Part shown: piece after piece, positions 34,701 through 42,414 of the stretch | Layout: each line of letters starts with the position of its first letter | Position numbering within the stretch: position 1 is the stretch's first letter | NCBI GenBank assembly: GCA_037191015.1 | Contig: JBBCKD010000029.1 | Location: 1-64,000 of the forward strand | Direction: 5' to 3' | DNA from: Ravibacter sp037191015 | GTDB taxonomy: Bacteria > Bacteroidota > Bacteroidia > Cytophagales > Spirosomataceae | DNA: 64,000 nt | Notes under the pieces: model-generated | The model's input: only the letters and a program-made list of their open reading frames with translations | Databases searched by the model: none | Told to the model about the DNA's origin: nothing | Position numbers and translations under genes: made by a program

Positions 34701-36295
34701 TTATCTCGCCGCCGCCCCACCACGATATTTATTCTATAGAAGACCTGGCCCAGCTGATCTACGATCTTAAAAACGCTAACCGGGAAGCACGTATCAGCGT
34801 TAAGCTGGTATCGGAAGCCGGTGTGGGCACCATAGCCGCGGGAGTTGCCAAGGCCCATGCCGATCATATCCTGATCTCGGGATACGACGGCGGTACGGGG
34901 GCTTCGCCGCTTAGCTCTATCCGTCACGCGGGTCTTCCGTGGGAACTCGGACTTGCCGAGGCGCATCAGACGCTGGTGAAAAACAAGCTCAGGGGCCGCG
35001 TCACAGTTCAGGCCGACGGACAGCTCCGCACCGGCAGGGATCTTGCCGTAGCGGCTCTTTTAGGAGCGGAAGAATGGGGCGTAGCCACAGCAGCCCTGGT
35101 GGCGGCCGGGTGTATCATGATGCGGAAATGTCATCTCAATACCTGTCCGGTAGGCGTAGCCACACAACGGAAAGAACTGCGTGCGTTGTTCAGCGGCAAG
35201 CCGGAACACGTAGTCAATATGTTCACTTTTATGGCAACGGAGCTGCGGGAGATAATGGCGCAGCTGGGCTTCCGTACGGTAGACGAAATGGTCGGGCAAT
35301 CGCAGTACCTGGAGTTCAGAAAGGACCTGAAGCACTGGAAGCATAAGGACCTGAATTTCGATGCCATCCTTTACAAGGAGGACGCCGGCCTTGAGGTAGC
35401 CCTCTACAAACAGGAAGAGCAGGATCACGGTATCGCCGAAGTGCTGGACCGGGAACTGATCAGAGCGGCGGAAGCATCGTTGGAAAACCGGGAAGAGACC
35501 TATGGCGAGTACCCGATCACGAACCTCAACCGTTCGGTCGGCAACATGCTCTCCTACGAGATTTCCAAAAAATACGGCGGCGAGGGATTGCCCAAAGGAA
35601 CCATACATTTCAAATTCAGAGGTACTGCCGGACAGAGCTTCGGGGCCTTTAATACCCACGGCATCAAGCTTGAGCTGGAAGGAGACGCCAACGATTATTT
35701 CGGTAAAGGGCTTTGCGGAACGGAGCTGATCGTTTACCCCGACAGGGATGCCAGGTTCCGCCCGGAAGATAACATTATCATAGGCAACGTAGCCTTTTAC
35801 GGGGCCACTTCAGGCAGCGCCTTTATCAGGGGAACTGCCGGTGAACGGTTCTGCGTAAGGAATTCCGGTGCTCATGTGGTAGTGGAAGGTGTCGGGGATC
35901 ACGGCCTGGAATATATGACCGGAGGGCTGGTTGTCATACTGGGCGAAACAGGCCGGAACTTTGCCGCAGGCATGTCAGGAGGTGTGGCTTATGTGCTCGA
36001 TAAGGCGGATAAACTCAGGGAAAACCTGAACGGTGAAATGGTCGACCTCCTGCCTTTAAACGAGGAAGACCAATCCATACTCAGGGAATTCATCGAACGC
36101 CATTTCCAGTATACGACCAGCAGCGTAGCATTTGAGCTGCTCCAGGACTGGGAAAACGGGATACGGCAGTTTGTGAAAGTCCTGCCGAGGGATTTCAAAA
36201 ATGCGCTGGAAAGCCGGAACATCTCGCTGTCGGAACAAATCAAAAACAAAAATGTGGTCTATAAGGATATCGTAGTTGACGTCATCACATCTTAA
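31715..36295 (+). CDS. gltB: Glutamate synthase, large (alpha) subunit
   Basis: A 1526-residue ferredoxin- or NADPH-type GOGAT large subunit. The class II glutaminase nucleophile is Cys21 (HDACGIGF), exposed after removal of a 20-residue propeptide. Then come the central domain, the FMN-binding synthase barrel with GGEDELRYTP, AKPGEGGQLPGHKV and GYDGGTGASPLSSI, and the 3Fe-4S cluster motif CIMMRKCHLNTCPVG. The C-terminal GXGXG beta-helix ends the protein. It transfers the amide nitrogen of glutamine to 2-oxoglutarate. gltD follows 36 nt later, so they form an operon. Confidence 0.97.
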   Translation: MSLAAVENEGLYRREFEHDACGIGFRAHIKGRKSHQIVADAIHMLERMDHRGACGADPNTGDGAGILIQIPHEFFVGECSKLGFQLPASGEYGVGMVFFPQDATVREECRNVLDRKLKKLGLSLLGYRKVPTLNDSLGEGSLLVEPYVEQIFIKRPELLKDDLDFERKLYIFRQSASRLINESVKGARDLFYFTTVSSRTIVYKGQLTTAQLRYYFPDLENEEVVSALAVVHSRFSTNTFPSWKLAQPFRYIAHNGEINTVKGNVNWIRAGEKSYSSRHFTREEMDMILPICDKDQSDSANLDNAIELLYLTGRSLPHVMMMLVPEAWDGNDQMDPARKAFYEYHAAIMEPWDGPASLSFTDGRMVGATLDRNGLRPSRYWVLNDDTIIMASEAGVLENVDQSKVILKGRLQPGRMFIVDMEQGRIIPDEEVKAAICTKHPYQDWLNENKLKVEDLDHPIRMYRNYDDQALLKRQIAFGFSSEDLRMILAPMAATGMEAIGSMGTDVPLAVLSDQSQHLSSYFKQLFAQVTNPPIDSIRERSIMSLISFVGGGENLLEEGPKHCRQIEIPHPVLTVSEFDKLRFVDKSHFQAKTINTYFRSDQGGFGLERALKRICQYAEDAIEDDFEILILSDRAIDSNHAPIPSLLATAAVHHHLIRKGLRGKVGLLVETGDAWETHHFATLIGYGASGICPYMAFETISAMNRNGMIEGSFEDDKLYYNYIKAVNKELLKIFSKMGISTLQSYQGAQIFECLGLNSEVIDNYFTGTISRIGGLGLDEIAREVLIRHKIAFPEGPGLNQKLEVGGIYQWKQRGEAHIFNPQTVHLLQHSTRTGDYQLFKKYSKLIDDQTQKVLTLRGLMKFRKGNPVPLEEVEPVESIFKRFATGAMSFGSISWEAHTTLAIAMNRIGGKSNSGEGGEDELRYTPRENGDNLNSAIKQVASGRFGVTSHYLANARELQIKMAQGAKPGEGGQLPGHKVDDWIGRTRHSTPGVGLISPPPHHDIYSIEDLAQLIYDLKNANREARISVKLVSEAGVGTIAAGVAKAHADHILISGYDGGTGASPLSSIRHAGLPWELGLAEAHQTLVKNKLRGRVTVQADGQLRTGRDLAVAALLGAEEWGVATAALVAAGCIMMRKCHLNTCPVGVATQRKELRALFSGKPEHVVNMFTFMATELREIMAQLGFRTVDEMVGQSQYLEFRKDLKHWKHKDLNFDAILYKEDAGLEVALYKQEEQDHGIAEVLDRELIRAAEASLENREETYGEYPITNLNRSVGNMLSYEISKKYGGEGLPKGTIHFKFRGTAGQSFGAFNTHGIKLELEGDANDYFGKGLCGTELIVYPDRDARFRPEDNIIIGNVAFYGATSGSAFIRGTAGERFCVRNSGAHVVVEGVGDHGLEYMTGGLVVILGETGRNFAAGMSGGVAYVLDKADKLRENLNGEMVDLLPLNEEDQSILREFIERHFQYTTSSVAFELLQDWENGIRQFVKVLPRDFKNALESRNISLSEQIKNKNVVYKDIVVDVITS

Positions 36296-36331
36296 AGTTT
36301 ATCGTATCCAAATCAAGAATTTTAAAGTTTT

Positions 36332-37843
36332 ATGGGAAAAATAACGGGATTTTTAGAGTTCGACAGGGAATTGCCCAAAAAGAGAGCGGTAGAGGAAAGG
36401 ATACACGACTACAAGGAAATCGAACCGCTGCCTACTGAAGTACAGGCCAACACCCAGGCGGCCCGCTGCATGGATTGCGGGATTCCGTTTTGTCACAACG
36501 GCTGTCCCCTCGGGAACGTGATTCCCGAGTTTAACGATGCAGTATACGATAAAAACTGGAAGCTGGCTTACGAGATCCTGACTTCCACCAATAATTTCCC
36601 CGAGTTCACCGGGCGGATCTGTCCAGCTCCGTGTGAAGCCTCATGCGTGCTCGGCATCAACAAGCCGCCGGTCGCCATAGAGCTGATAGAGAAGTCTATC
36701 ATTGAAAAGGCGTATGAGCTTGGCCTGGTCCGGCCGAAAATCCCGCAGAAACGGACAGGCAGGAAGGTAGCCGTGGTAGGTTCAGGGCCGGCCGGACTGG
36801 CGGCCTCTGCGCAGCTCAACCAGGCCGGGCACACCGTGACCCTGTTTGAACGCGCAGACCAGATCGGGGGACTTTTAAGGTACGGCATCCCTGATTTCAA
36901 GCTGGATAAAGCGACTATCGACAGGAGAATAGCGGTGATGGAGGCCGAAGGCGTAACGTTCCGTACCAACGTCAACATAGGCAAAGATATTTCGGCCGAA
37001 GATCTTCTCAACGATTTTGACGCTGTCGTGCTGACCATCGGCTCTACGGTACCGAGAGATCTTAAGATCCCCGGACGCGAGCTGAAGGGAATTTACCCTG
37101 CCATGGAGTTTCTCAGCCAGCAGAACAAGCGTGTAGCCGGGATCGACCTGTTGAAAGACCATCGCGGCGCCGAATACCTGAACGGAGAGCTGCTGGCTAC
37201 CGGTAAGAATGTATTTGTGATCGGCGGCGGCGACACCGGGTCGGACTGTGTGGGTACTTCCAACCGGCATGGCGCGAAATCGGTAAACCAGATCGAACTG
37301 CTGCCGATGCCCCCCCGCGAGCGGGATTCTTCTACCCCATGGCCCAACTGGCCCATGATGCTGAGAACTTCCACATCACACGAAGAAGGATGCGAAAGGC
37401 AATGGGCCATCAATACCAAGGCTTTTATAGGCGATGAAAACGGGCATCTGAAGGCATTGCAGATCGTAAAGCTGGATTGGCAGACCGACCCCGCAACAGG
37501 CCGTATGCAGATGATGGAAGTGGCGGGCTCGGAAGAGGAAGTGCCCTGCGAGCTTGCGCTGCTCGCAGCGGGTTTCCTGCATCCGCAACCGGAAGGTATC
37601 GTGTCTGACCTTGAGCTTGAGCTCGATGAGCGCGGAAATATCAGGGCGGTGGAATACCAATCCGTTTCCAACGGGAAAGTCTTTGCAGCCGGCGATTGCC
37701 GTCGCGGCCAGTCGCTCGTGGTATGGGCTATCAGCGAGGGCCGTGAAGCAGCCCGTGCAGTCGATAAATACCTGATGGGAGAATCGTTGCTCGAAGCCAA
37801 GGCTGTCTCGATGTTTAGCCCGGCATTCGCTGATGTTTCGTAA
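36332..37843 (+). CDS. gltD: Glutamate synthase, small (beta) subunit
   Basis: A 503-residue FAD/NAD(P)H-dependent flavoprotein that feeds electrons to GltB. The N-terminus carries two Cys clusters for 4Fe-4S centres (CMDCGIPFCHNGCPLGN about residues 47-63; RICPAPCEASC about 95-105). The FAD motif VAVVGSGPAGLAASAQL is at about 147-163 and the NAD(P) motif VFVIGGGDTGSDCVGTS at about 293-309. It is the second gene of the gltBD operon and is closed by a strong terminator. Confidence 0.96.
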   Translation: MGKITGFLEFDRELPKKRAVEERIHDYKEIEPLPTEVQANTQAARCMDCGIPFCHNGCPLGNVIPEFNDAVYDKNWKLAYEILTSTNNFPEFTGRICPAPCEASCVLGINKPPVAIELIEKSIIEKAYELGLVRPKIPQKRTGRKVAVVGSGPAGLAASAQLNQAGHTVTLFERADQIGGLLRYGIPDFKLDKATIDRRIAVMEAEGVTFRTNVNIGKDISAEDLLNDFDAVVLTIGSTVPRDLKIPGRELKGIYPAMEFLSQQNKRVAGIDLLKDHRGAEYLNGELLATGKNVFVIGGGDTGSDCVGTSNRHGAKSVNQIELLPMPPRERDSSTPWPNWPMMLRTSTSHEEGCERQWAINTKAFIGDENGHLKALQIVKLDWQTDPATGRMQMMEVAGSEEEVPCELALLAAGFLHPQPEGIVSDLELELDERGNIRAVEYQSVSNGKVFAAGDCRRGQSLVVWAISEGREAARAVDKYLMGESLLEAKAVSMFSPAFADVS

Positions 37844-37860
37844 ACGGTATTTCCCGGATA

Positions 37861-37900
37861 ATCAAAAATCCCCTGGCCCTTCGGTCAGGGGATTTTTGAT
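37861..37900. terminator. Bidirectional terminator after gltD
   Basis: ATCAAAAATCCCCTG (37861-37875) pairs perfectly with CAGGGGATTTTTGAT (37886-37900) around a TTCG-containing loop. It serves gltD (+) and the lipoprotein gene (-). Confidence 0.9.
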
Positions 37901-37926
37901 TTTATGAAATGATAAGATCCAGCTGT

Positions 37927-38490
37927 TTATTTTGCGGCGACCGTTTTAATTTTCGACTCGTCGATCCCATAAGCTTTCACTACTTCCTCGTAGTTATTGA
38001 GATCTACTGCAGTCTTACGCGCCAGCGCCTCGGCGGGCAATATAGCTACTCTGAACATCTGGTTCTGCGTCCAGCTATTGTCGAGGGTAGCCAAATCAAT
38101 ATTGCCGTCGAGAAAAAATTCCACATCGTATTGCGTATAATCGTAGTTATACTGGAAAAAACCGTCACCGGCCGGAATTACCTGGGGCAATGCTCTCCAG
38201 ATAATCGTTTCATTTCCGTTAACGGTTGCTACGTCGTAGGCCAGGTATACAAGCACTATATCCGTGTCATACACTTCGAAATCGTTGGTAAAAGTATAAG
38301 AGGTCCTGTAGTTCCCGGCGGCTGTAAAATTGGAAGTGACCTGAAACACCACCGGAAGCAGTTCTGCACCCGGAGGGCCCTGGGGGCCTTCCGGTCCCTG
38401 CGGGCCGGGTAATCCTTCCGGTCCTTTGCAGCCCTGGAATGCGAATATCAATGCCAATAATGATGCGGCTAACAAACTGTATCTTTTCAT
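37927..38490 (-). CDS. Collagen-like repeat lipoprotein
   Basis: A 187-residue secreted protein. The signal segment MKRYSLLAASLLALIFAFQGC suggests lipidation at Cys21, though the lipobox FQGC is non-canonical. Directly after it come about seven Gly-X-Y triplets (GPEGLPGPQGPEGPQGPPGA), a short collagen-like stalk, followed by a beta-rich domain of about 130 residues that I do not recognise. The protein is probably displayed on the surface or in the periplasm as a trimer through the collagen stalk; that is inference. It is monocistronic and convergent with gltBD. Confidence 0.85.
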   Translation of the reverse strand: MKRYSLLAASLLALIFAFQGCKGPEGLPGPQGPEGPQGPPGAELLPVVFQVTSNFTAAGNYRTSYTFTNDFEVYDTDIVLVYLAYDVATVNGNETIIWRALPQVIPAGDGFFQYNYDYTQYDVEFFLDGNIDLATLDNSWTQNQMFRVAILPAEALARKTAVDLNNYEEVVKAYGIDESKIKTVAAK

Positions 38491-38658
38491 ACCGGTGATT
38501 GTTTAAAGTAAATTAATAAGAATGCGATTGTAAATGGATGACGGTTAGACGACCGATCCGGCCTGTCGTTTAACCCTTATGCGGCTAAAATAGGTCGCCG
38601 GCTCCGTATTTTTGCATTTATTAACAAGAATATTATTGCTTCTCCGGCAGATGGCAAC

Positions 38659-39918
38659 TCACAAATGCAGCCTTTTCCTGTCGCCGGGTATAAACAGGCT
38701 GCTGAGCAGCGTGACCAGCATGCAGCCGGTGAGGTAGTAATAGAACCCGTCAGCGTTTCCGGCATTTTTGAACCACAGCGCGACATATTCGGCCGTACCG
38801 CCAAAAAAAGCCACCGTCAGCGCATACGGGAAACTCACCCCCAGGGAGCGCACATTTGCAGGAAACAGCTCGGCTTTGACAATAGCTGAGATCGATGTTG
38901 AAATCGAGAGAATAAGCAAGGCGATCATGATGAATACGGCTGCCTCCGGAACCGTTTCAACGGTTTCCAGCTTTTTCATAAGCGGGAAGAAGCAAATGGT
39001 GCCCGCGATACCGAAGATCACCATCATGGGCTTGCGCCCGTACCTGTCGCCCAACCAGCCGAATACGGGCTGCGACAGCATGAAGACCACCAGGGTAACA
39101 AGCGTGATAAAAGTAGAGTCTTCTTTCGAAAAGCCTGCCGTATTGACCAGGAATTTCTGGATGTAGGTAGTAAAAGTATAGTAGGCTATGGTAAGCCCCA
39201 GGGTAAACCCGATGACCAGGAAAGTCTCTTTCCGGTAGTTACCCAGCTCAGCGATGGTCCCCCTTGTTTCTTCCGGGGCGGACTGGCTTACAAACTGATC
39301 GGTTTCCGAAAGGTTTCTTCTGAGAAAAAGTGCTGAAACCGCCAGTACCGCCCCGATGACAAACGGGATACGCCAACCCCACGCGGTAAGCTGGCTTTCG
39401 GACAGCAGGCCTTTCTGAAGGACCAGCAGGATGGTCAGCGCGGCCAGCTGGCCCATTGTGGTGCTTACATACTGAAAGCTGGAATATAGTCCGCGCCTTC
39501 CCGGGGGCGCTATCTCGCTCAGGTAGGTAGCCGCAGAGCCGTATTCGCCGCCTATACTGAGTCCCTGAAGCATCCTTGCCAGTACCAGGATAACAGGCGC
39601 CAGCATCCCGATAGATGCATAGGTCGGCACAAACGCGATCATCAGCGAGCCGGCGCTCATCATCAGCACCGACAGGGTGAGCCCTGCCTTGCGTCCCTTC
39701 CTGTCTGCGTACGAGCCCATCAGCCAGCCGCCGACCGGGCGCATCAGGAAGCCGATGGCAAAAATCCCGGCGGTATTTAACAACTGGGCCGTTTCATTTT
39801 CGTCCGGGAAGAAGGAACCTGCGAAGTACAGCGCGAATACCGAATAGGCATACCAGTCATACCATTCGATAAGGTTCCCGATCGATCCGCCGAAAACGGA
39901 CTTGATGTGATTTTTCAT
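38659..39918 (-). CDS. kgtP: MFS transporter of the metabolite:H+ symporter group, KgtP-like
   Basis: About 419 residues, 12 membrane segments. The frame reaches 40173 but the start is ATG 39918, since the family N-terminus is MKNHIKSVFGGSIGNLIEWYDWYAYSVF and the extra codons overlap nadE. The sequence is close to alpha-ketoglutarate permease: FLMRPVGGWLMGSYADRKGRK (about 56-76), GGEYGSAATYLSEIAPPGRRG (about 121-141), YTFTTYIQKFLVNTAGF (about 253-269), AEYVALWFKNAG near the end. It is expected to import a dicarboxylate with protons. Its start lies 7 nt after the nadE stop, so the two are translationally close. Confidence 0.85.
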   Translation of the reverse strand: MKNHIKSVFGGSIGNLIEWYDWYAYSVFALYFAGSFFPDENETAQLLNTAGIFAIGFLMRPVGGWLMGSYADRKGRKAGLTLSVLMMSAGSLMIAFVPTYASIGMLAPVILVLARMLQGLSIGGEYGSAATYLSEIAPPGRRGLYSSFQYVSTTMGQLAALTILLVLQKGLLSESQLTAWGWRIPFVIGAVLAVSALFLRRNLSETDQFVSQSAPEETRGTIAELGNYRKETFLVIGFTLGLTIAYYTFTTYIQKFLVNTAGFSKEDSTFITLVTLVVFMLSQPVFGWLGDRYGRKPMMVIFGIAGTICFFPLMKKLETVETVPEAAVFIMIALLILSISTSISAIVKAELFPANVRSLGVSFPYALTVAFFGGTAEYVALWFKNAGNADGFYYYLTGCMLVTLLSSLFIPGDRKRLHL

Positions 39919-39925
39919 TTCTGCT

Positions 39926-41971
39926 CTAAAACCCGATTCTCCCCTTTCGTTTGCGTTCTCTTTCCTTATCAAAATCGGCACGCAGCAACGCCAGCTCTTT
40001 CCCAAAGCCACCCGACAGTATCGGGAACCGGCACCAGGTCCGGGGGTTAAGGTTATGGTCATCCAGGTGAAACGAAGGGGCATATCGCTCACGCTTCCAC
40101 TGGTTCCGGCTCCAAAGTTTGAAAAAACGTTCTGTCCATTCCAGCAGGTGTACTTTTGACCATCGATCTGCAAACCGGCCTTCTAAGAGCCTGTAACACT
40201 CCAGAGGCGACATTTTATCCCGGATCGCCAAGGTCTCCAAAACGTTGAGCAATTCGTAAGGCATCAGGTCTGCTTCGTCGGTCTGCGTCTTTTCAGGGGG
40301 TCTCAACTCGGCCGTAGGATTCAGGGCATTAACTTCTTTGAGGCCCTCCACCCGGATATGCCTGCCCTTCACTTCACAGCCGATGGTTTCGAGCCATACC
40401 AGCCAATGCCGGAGCCAGTGCTTGTCTATGCCCGCTATGGGACTGATACTGCCGGCGGTATCCCCATCCATTGTAGCATAGCCGACCGCTACTTCCGATC
40501 GGTTGGAAGTAGCCAATAGGAGACGTCCCGAAAGGTTGGCCAGGAGCCATGCACCCGGGGCGCGGACCCGCGCCTGTATATTCTGAAGAGGGATATCGTC
40601 AGTCTCCCAGCCTAATTTCCGGCCGATCTGGCCTTCGATAAGCGTCTTATAGCCTTCTACCAATTCGTCGATATCGATACGGTAAAACGTGGCATTTACC
40701 GACCGGGCCAGCGAGCGGGCGGAAGAGAATGTCGTCTCGGAGCTGTTACGGGTGCCCTGGTAAATCGTTTCTATCAGTTTTTCGGCAAGGTCGTCGATGG
40801 TTTTCAACTCCGCCATTCCCGGGATATAAGCCAATTTTTCCCTGATCCTCCCTATGCCGACGCTCTCGTCTCCCAGGTACAGCATCAGGCCTGCCAGCGC
40901 AGCGCACGCGCTGGAATCCGCTCCCCCCGACAGCGATACGGTAAAGCCGTTCGACCTGCTTTTTCTCAGGTAATCGAATAGCCCGAGACTTACCGCGCGG
41001 GCAAATTCTTCCTCTTTTACGTAGAGGCCTCTTTCGAAATGTTCCAGTTCAGCTTCCTGCGGAAACGAAGGCTCTGCTTCGGGCACGCTGAAGAAAACCT
41101 GGACTTTCCAGTCAGCTTCCTTCTGGGCATCCTTTTTATTCTGTACCTGGTTGAGCCTGTTGCCGGCGGTATCGACCGTCGCCGTAACGACGAATGAATC
41201 AGCATAGCTGAACCGCGGACCGGAAGCCAGGAGCCTGCCGTTTGACGCGATCATGGCATCTCCGTCGTATATGGCCTGTCCGGCTTCATTCCCCAGCAGG
41301 TTTGTGTATACATAGCTGCATCCGAAAGAACGGGAACCTTCCAGGACCAGGCGTTCCCTTACCTGGAATTTCCCGAAAGCAAAATGACTGGCGCTCGGGT
41401 TCAGGATGATATCGGCGGCACGTTCATAATGCCTTTTCCCGGGACGGTCCGCTACCCAGGCGTCCTCGCATATTTCAAAGGCTATCCTTACTTTCCCTGT
41501 ATGCCCTGCTCCCAGCTCAAACGCGATATCCCCGGCCGGGTAATACTGCCCGTCCACCTCGATAGCCCCGACCACACCCTTCGGCCAGGCATGAAACCAC
41601 CTGGCTTCATAGTGGATCCCGTTATTAGCCAGGAACTGCTTGCAGTAGAATCCGGCGATCCGCCGGTCGGCGATCAGGCATGCCGCGTTGTATAAACGAT
41701 GCTGGTACAGTATCGGCAGCCCTACGGAAACCACCATTCCCGAAGTGTGGGCTGCAATGTTCTGCAGTACTTCCAGGCACCGGGCCTGGAGGTCGGCGGA
41801 GAAAAAATAGTCTTCACATCCGTAGCCCGGAATGCATAATTCCGGCAGGCAAAGTACACCGGTATGCTGGCTCCGGGCCTGGTCGATCGCGTCCAGAATG
41901 TGCTTTTCATTGTTTTCCCAATCCATGGGTGTTTGGTTGACTACCCCCGCTGCTAATTTGATATATGACAT
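39926..41971 (-). CDS. nadE: Glutamine-dependent NAD+ synthetase
   Basis: A 681-residue two-domain enzyme. The N-terminal nitrilase-type glutaminase domain contains the Glu/Lys/Cys triad regions (LPELCIPGYGCEDYF, and FEICEDAWVADRPG with the nucleophilic Cys). The C-terminal synthetase has the ATP-pyrophosphatase loop SLSGGADSSACAALAGL and NRSEVAVGYATMDGD. It amidates nicotinic-acid adenine dinucleotide using ammonia channelled from glutamine. It is followed after 7 nt by the kgtP-like gene. Confidence 0.95.
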   Translation of the reverse strand: MSYIKLAAGVVNQTPMDWENNEKHILDAIDQARSQHTGVLCLPELCIPGYGCEDYFFSADLQARCLEVLQNIAAHTSGMVVSVGLPILYQHRLYNAACLIADRRIAGFYCKQFLANNGIHYEARWFHAWPKGVVGAIEVDGQYYPAGDIAFELGAGHTGKVRIAFEICEDAWVADRPGKRHYERAADIILNPSASHFAFGKFQVRERLVLEGSRSFGCSYVYTNLLGNEAGQAIYDGDAMIASNGRLLASGPRFSYADSFVVTATVDTAGNRLNQVQNKKDAQKEADWKVQVFFSVPEAEPSFPQEAELEHFERGLYVKEEEFARAVSLGLFDYLRKSRSNGFTVSLSGGADSSACAALAGLMLYLGDESVGIGRIREKLAYIPGMAELKTIDDLAEKLIETIYQGTRNSSETTFSSARSLARSVNATFYRIDIDELVEGYKTLIEGQIGRKLGWETDDIPLQNIQARVRAPGAWLLANLSGRLLLATSNRSEVAVGYATMDGDTAGSISPIAGIDKHWLRHWLVWLETIGCEVKGRHIRVEGLKEVNALNPTAELRPPEKTQTDEADLMPYELLNVLETLAIRDKMSPLECYRLLEGRFADRWSKVHLLEWTERFFKLWSRNQWKRERYAPSFHLDDHNLNPRTWCRFPILSGGFGKELALLRADFDKERERKRKGRIGF

Positions 41972-42414
41972 ATAGTGAAGTTGAAATCAAGAATCAATGA
42001 AAGAGGTGCAACTTAATAAAAAATCACCTTTTATCCGGCAAAAGGGTAACCCCTAAAGGGGCATCATTGCGTCATAGTGTGTTCCTGCAATTCTACCGAG
42101 CGGTTGTGCCTGACGGCACATGCTTCCCGGATGGCATTAAGTCTTCTTGTTTATCTTCCGGGGAAAATGAGCAAGATACGGGCTGGATTCCGATAATAGA
42201 TAAAGACGATCGCCGATATACCAGCTGTTCATGTCCCGTAGGGACTACCGCTTTGTAGTAGTAGCACGGGAATACGGTGGAAGTTCAAGCGTGCCGTCAG
42301 GTACGCAACCTTCTTACAATTTGACAAATAGCAATTGATAGCCAAAAATTTTATATTTGGTGGCTTGAAAACTCCGAAAAGGACATTTGTCACAAACCTT
42401 AACATCATCGCTCC
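41972..42414. other. 443-bp intergenic region between nadE and the HerA-like ATPase
   Basis: It contains a CCCCTAAAGGGG palindrome (about 42049-42061) and three REP-like elements (42093-42119, 42233-42258, 42291-42301). Close to the next gene is TATATTTG at 42352-42359, a perfect TAnnTTTG without a well-placed TTTG. I see no coding frame with recognisable product. Confidence 0.45.
42093..42301. repeat. Cluster of small dispersed REP-like elements
   Basis: GTGCCTGACGGCAC (42106-42119, palindromic except one pair) with CTACCGAGCGGTT beside it is the inverted counterpart of GTCCCGTAGGGAC followed by TACCGCTTTGTAG (42233-42258). GTGCCGTCAGG at 42291-42301 is the exact complement of CCTGACGGCAC at 42109-42119. 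A single related unit lies at 28407-28440. The shape (palindrome plus a TTTGTAG tail, in facing orientation) is typical of dispersed intergenic repeats. Confidence 0.55.

Noticed and set aside
39919..40173. N-terminal extension of the KgtP-like transporter
   Set aside because: It overlaps the 3' end of nadE and is unlike any MFS N-terminus; the family start matches ATG 39918.
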